Origin: Thermococci archaeon | GTDB lineage: Archaea > Methanobacteriota_B > Thermococci > Thermococcales > Thermococcaceae | NCBI GenBank assembly: GCA_003663695.1 | Contig: QMUB01000042.1 | Coordinates: forward strand, 1 to 7,995 | Direction of reading: 5' to 3' | Length of the DNA: 7,995 nucleotides | Part shown: positions 6,242-7,995 of the stretch, piece by piece | Position numbering within the stretch: the first letter of the stretch is position 1 | Layout: every line of letters begins with the position of its first letter | Made by a program: the position numbers and the translations under genes | The notes under the pieces: generated by a model | Seen by the model: the letters and a program-made list of their open reading frames with translations, nothing else | Database searches by the model: none | Told to the model about the DNA's origin: nothing

Positions 6242-6938
6242 TCACATGACCAACGGGGAATATGTATAGAGGGACTCCATCCGTCCCTATGACCTCCGCT
6301 ACCTGCTCATCGTGAAATGCTCCAACAGCCACAGTTCCAAGACCGAGGGCTGTTGCTTCTAAATATATGTTCTCTCCAATATGTCCCGCTTCCATATGAA
6401 CATACCTGTAACCCCTCTCACCGTAATAGTTTGTGGTCCTCTCATAGAATGCGACCAAAATAATATCAACGGCGGCTTTTCCCACCCATTCCTGATCCAA
6501 GGCTGCCTTTTGAAGAGCCTTTCTAAAGTCTCCTTCCTCAATGAGGGCTATTGTGTGCTCGAAGGGATCATAGTGATAGATCCCCGCCTTCACTCCTTCC
6601 ACGTTTCCCACCACAATGTAGATTTCAAAGGGATATGTTGCACCGGCACTCGGTGCGCTTCTGAACTTTCTTTTCTCTTCGGTTATTCCCTGAGATGCCC
6701 ATAAGAGCTGTGAAAGTTCCTCTAAAGTTAGAGGTTCATTTTTATACGCTCTTATACTTCTCCTTCTGGCAATTGCCTCTTCAACACTCATTTCCCCTTT
6801 AAGCCTCGGTTCGGGCAACTTTATGACCTCACCACTATATTCCGCTTTTTTCCTCTTTTCAATTGGCTCGTACAGGAATAGGACAGAAAACAGAATGATC
6901 ACAACTACCACCACATATACAATTTTTTTGTGTTCCAT
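6237..6938 (-). CDS. Membrane-anchored SagB/ThcOx-type nitroreductase-family flavoprotein
   Basis: A 233-residue protein with an N-terminal hydrophobic anchor (about residues 6-23, VYVVVVVIILFSVLFLY) followed by a nitroreductase-fold domain of the SagB/ThcOx kind. FMN-binding landmarks are RRRSIRAY (58-65), APSAGATYPFE (95-105), MEAGHIGENIYLEA (182-195), LGLGTVAVGAF (198-208) and the terminal FPVGH (227-231). The family uses FMN for hydride transfer; true SagB oxidises azolines in peptide antibiotics. No YcaO cyclase or precursor peptide gene is visible here, so that role is unlikely and the substrate is unknown. Charges flank the anchor on both sides (HKK before, EKRKK after), so topology is uncertain; a cytoplasmic FMN domain is my inference. 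The ATG lies about 26 nt from a TATA-like element with no clear Shine-Dalgarno, which suggests a leaderless message. It converges on the mbh operon. Confidence 0.88.
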   Translation of the reverse strand: MEHKKIVYVVVVVIILFSVLFLYEPIEKRKKAEYSGEVIKLPEPRLKGEMSVEEAIARRRSIRAYKNEPLTLEELSQLLWASQGITEEKRKFRSAPSAGATYPFEIYIVVGNVEGVKAGIYHYDPFEHTIALIEEGDFRKALQKAALDQEWVGKAAVDIILVAFYERTTNYYGERGYRYVHMEAGHIGENIYLEATALGLGTVAVGAFHDEQVAEVIGTDGVPLYIFPVGHVR

Positions 6939-6942
6939 GTTT

Positions 6943-6958
6943 ATGAATTATCTTTCAT
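6943..6958. promoter_or_regulatory. Short dyad ATGAA-N6-TTCAT in the SagB-like promoter
   Basis: ATGAA (6943-6947) and TTCAT (6954-6958) form a 5-bp inverted repeat with a 6-nt spacer. It lies between the predicted TATA box and the start codon, a usual place for an archaeal repressor operator. The arms are short and AT-rich, so chance is a real alternative. Confidence 0.25.
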
Positions 6959-6960
6959 CC

Positions 6961-6968
6961 TATTTAAG
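6961..6968 (-). promoter_or_regulatory. Predicted TATA box of the SagB-like gene
   Basis: On the minus strand the sequence reads CTTAAATA, preceded by a purine-rich CAAAGA that could serve as the TFB recognition element. Its centre is about 26 nt from the A of the ATG, the usual TATA-to-start distance in Thermococcales, so transcription would begin at or next to the start codon. Confidence 0.45.
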
Positions 6969-7092
6969 TCTTTGAAGCTTACGCATTTCATAAATCCGGT
7001 ATAATTGCGATATGTGTACAGTTTTATCCTTTTTTACGAGCATTATCAAAAGCATTCTCTTTCTAACACTACCTAAACCTGTCCAGAAAAGG

Positions 7093-7099
7093 ATATATA
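7093..7099 (+). promoter_or_regulatory. Predicted TATA box of the cysteine desulfurase gene
   Basis: ATATATA preceded by AGAAAAGG, a purine-rich candidate TFB recognition element. Counting about 26 nt from its centre places the transcription start near 7122, only about 10 nt before the preferred GTG start at 7132. Confidence 0.6.
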
Positions 7100-7121
7100 C
7101 CCACTTGCTGAATTCATGAAT

Positions 7122-7127
7122 GGTGAT
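7122..7127 (+). promoter_or_regulatory. Ribosome-binding site for the GTG start of the cysteine desulfurase
   Basis: GGTGAT is an exact match to the archaeal anti-Shine-Dalgarno and ends 4 nt before the GTG at 7132. It falls at or just after the predicted transcription start, so the message would have an extremely short leader that barely includes this site. Confidence 0.55.
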
Positions 7128-7131
7128 TCTC

Positions 7132-7995
7132 GTGAAAATCCCAGAAGACGTTAGAAAGGACATACCACTTACCCGGGAGGTAATATACTTCGATAACACG
7201 GCAACTTCCCTAACGCCCATCCCTGTAATCGAAGCCATGGATGAATATTATCTAAAATACAGAGCTAACGTGCATAGAGGAGTTCACCGTCTCTCCCAAA
7301 AGGCAACTCACGAATATGAAGAATCGAGGGAAATTGTTGCCAAATTCATAGGTGCAAAGTTTGAGGAGATAGTTTTCACAAAGAACACGAGCGAAAGCTT
7401 AAACATGGCTGCTCTCGGGCTTGAGGGAGTTTTCAAAAAGGGAGATAAAATAGTCACCACTCCCTATGAGCACCACTCTGATTTACTCCCTTGGCAGAGG
7501 CTTGCTGAAAGGCTCGGTCTCAAGCTTGAGTTCATAGAGGGCGACGATGAGGGCAACCTTGATCTGGCCGATGCTGAAAAGAAAATTAAAGGGGCTAAGC
7601 TCATCGCTGTCCAGCAGGTCTCCAACGCCCTCGGTGTCATCCACGAGGTGGAAGAGCTCGGGAGGATGGCAAAGGAGGAAGGTGCCATATTCGTGGTGGA
7701 TGCCGCCCAGAGCGTCGGTCACATGGAGGTGGATGTTAACAAGCTCCACGCTGACTTTCTGGCATTCTCGGGCCACAAGGGCCCCCTGGGGCCCACGGGA
7801 ATAGGTGTGCTCTACATAAGGGAGGAGTTCTTCGACACATTTGAGCCACCACTGATAGGCGGTGGAACGATTGAAGATGTTAGTCTAGGGGAGTACACAC
7901 TTACTCAACCTCCAGAACGTTATGAGGCGGGCACTCCAAACATAGGTGGAGCAATAGGTCTCGCTGCTGGAATAAAGTATGTTGAAAAGATCGGG
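7132..7995 (+). CDS. sufS: Cysteine desulfurase, SufS/Csd family (3' end outside window)
   Basis: The first 288 residues of a PLP-dependent class V aminotransferase-fold enzyme that removes sulfur from cysteine for Fe-S clusters and other sulfur compounds. Motifs in order are YFDNTATSLTP (19-29), NVHRGVHRLSQ (46-56), FTKNTSESLN (82-91), PYEHHSDLLPWQ (111-122) with the PLP-stacking His region, VVDAAQSVGH (188-197) with Asp190 and Gln193, SGHKGPLGPTG (213-223) with PLP lysine Lys216, and RYEAGTPN (263-270). The persulfide cysteine of SufS enzymes lies further on, so it cannot be checked here. The GTG at 7132 is preferred because it gives the usual MKIPEDVRKDIPL-type N terminus and has GGTGAT (7122-7127) upstream. 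In-frame ATG 7120 and GTG 7123 are alternatives. It has its own promoter and diverges from the SagB-like gene. Family assignment is firm; the symbol is by similarity. Confidence 0.93.
   Translation, partial: MKIPEDVRKDIPLTREVIYFDNTATSLTPIPVIEAMDEYYLKYRANVHRGVHRLSQKATHEYEESREIVAKFIGAKFEEIVFTKNTSESLNMAALGLEGVFKKGDKIVTTPYEHHSDLLPWQRLAERLGLKLEFIEGDDEGNLDLADAEKKIKGAKLIAVQQVSNALGVIHEVEELGRMAKEEGAIFVVDAAQSVGHMEVDVNKLHADFLAFSGHKGPLGPTGIGVLYIREEFFDTFEPPLIGGGTIEDVSLGEYTLTQPPERYEAGTPNIGGAIGLAAGIKYVEKIG

Noticed and set aside
6381..6704. A 107-codon plus-strand open frame opposite the SagB-like gene
   Set aside because: It is antisense to the conserved FMN-domain motifs, and its translation is Cys/His/Ser-rich and without recognisable features.
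6237..6938. SagB similarity as evidence for an azoline peptide (RiPP) biosynthetic cluster
   Set aside because: No YcaO cyclase, precursor peptide or transporter gene is seen nearby. The flanking genes are a hydrogenase operon and a cysteine desulfurase.
7022..7036. T-rich run TTTTATCCTTTTTTA in the intergenic region on the plus strand
   Set aside because: No plus-strand gene or RNA ending there was found. AT-rich intergenic DNA gives such runs by chance, so a terminator of a small RNA is not supported.
6960..7238. A 92-codon minus-strand open frame spanning the intergenic region and the start of sufS
   Set aside because: It overlaps both predicted promoters and the conserved N terminus of sufS on the opposite strand, and its translation resembles nothing known to me.
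7483..7776. Minus-strand and second plus-frame open frames within sufS (7464-7688, 7483-7776, 7547-7804)
   Set aside because: They coincide with the GC-rich part of a clear cysteine desulfurase, where stop codons are rare in all frames. No domain or start signal was seen.

Overview
The window comes from an archaeon, almost certainly a member of the Thermococcales (Thermococcus/Pyrococcus group). The evidence is the gene set and order of a membrane-bound [NiFe] hydrogenase (MBH), tightly overlapping genes with strong GGTG/GGAGG Shine-Dalgarno sites, and archaeal TATA-type promoters. Genus and species cannot be fixed by eye.

Positions 1-6224 (+ strand) hold the distal part of an MBH operon in the order mbhF (3' part only), G, H, I, J, K, L, M, N. 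The proximal genes (expected mbhA-E) and the operon promoter lie to the left of the window. MbhF, G and H belong to the Mrp-antiporter-like sodium/proton module. MbhI is a small membrane subunit following the antiporter-like MbhH. MbhM is the NuoH-like membrane anchor. MbhJ, K, L and N form the peripheral arm: ferredoxin electrons enter the two [4Fe-4S] clusters of MbhN, pass to the proximal cluster of MbhJ and reach the [NiFe] site of MbhL, where protons become H2. The energy released is thought to drive ion pumping. Both CxxC motifs of MbhL are intact, so this reads as a true hydrogenase rather than the related sulfur-reducing MBS/MBX complex. Junctions are 4-nt ATGA overlaps, an 11-nt overlap, or gaps of 1-3 nt, which implies one co-translated message.

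Positions 6237-6938 (- strand) hold a convergent gene for a small membrane-anchored flavin oxidoreductase of the SagB/ThcOx nitroreductase type. It is separated from mbhN by only 12 nt.

Positions 6939-7131 are a 193-nt divergent promoter region. It has a TATA-like element for each flanking gene and several short TTCAT/ATGAA words near the predicted transcription starts.

Positions 7132-7995 (+ strand) hold the first 288 codons of a SufS/Csd-type cysteine desulfurase that continues beyond the window. No RNA genes, mobile elements, CRISPR arrays or long repeats were recognised. The hydrogenase is a known system. The less explained parts are the membrane-anchored SagB-like protein, the shared divergent promoter region, and some residue-level details of MbhH and MbhL.
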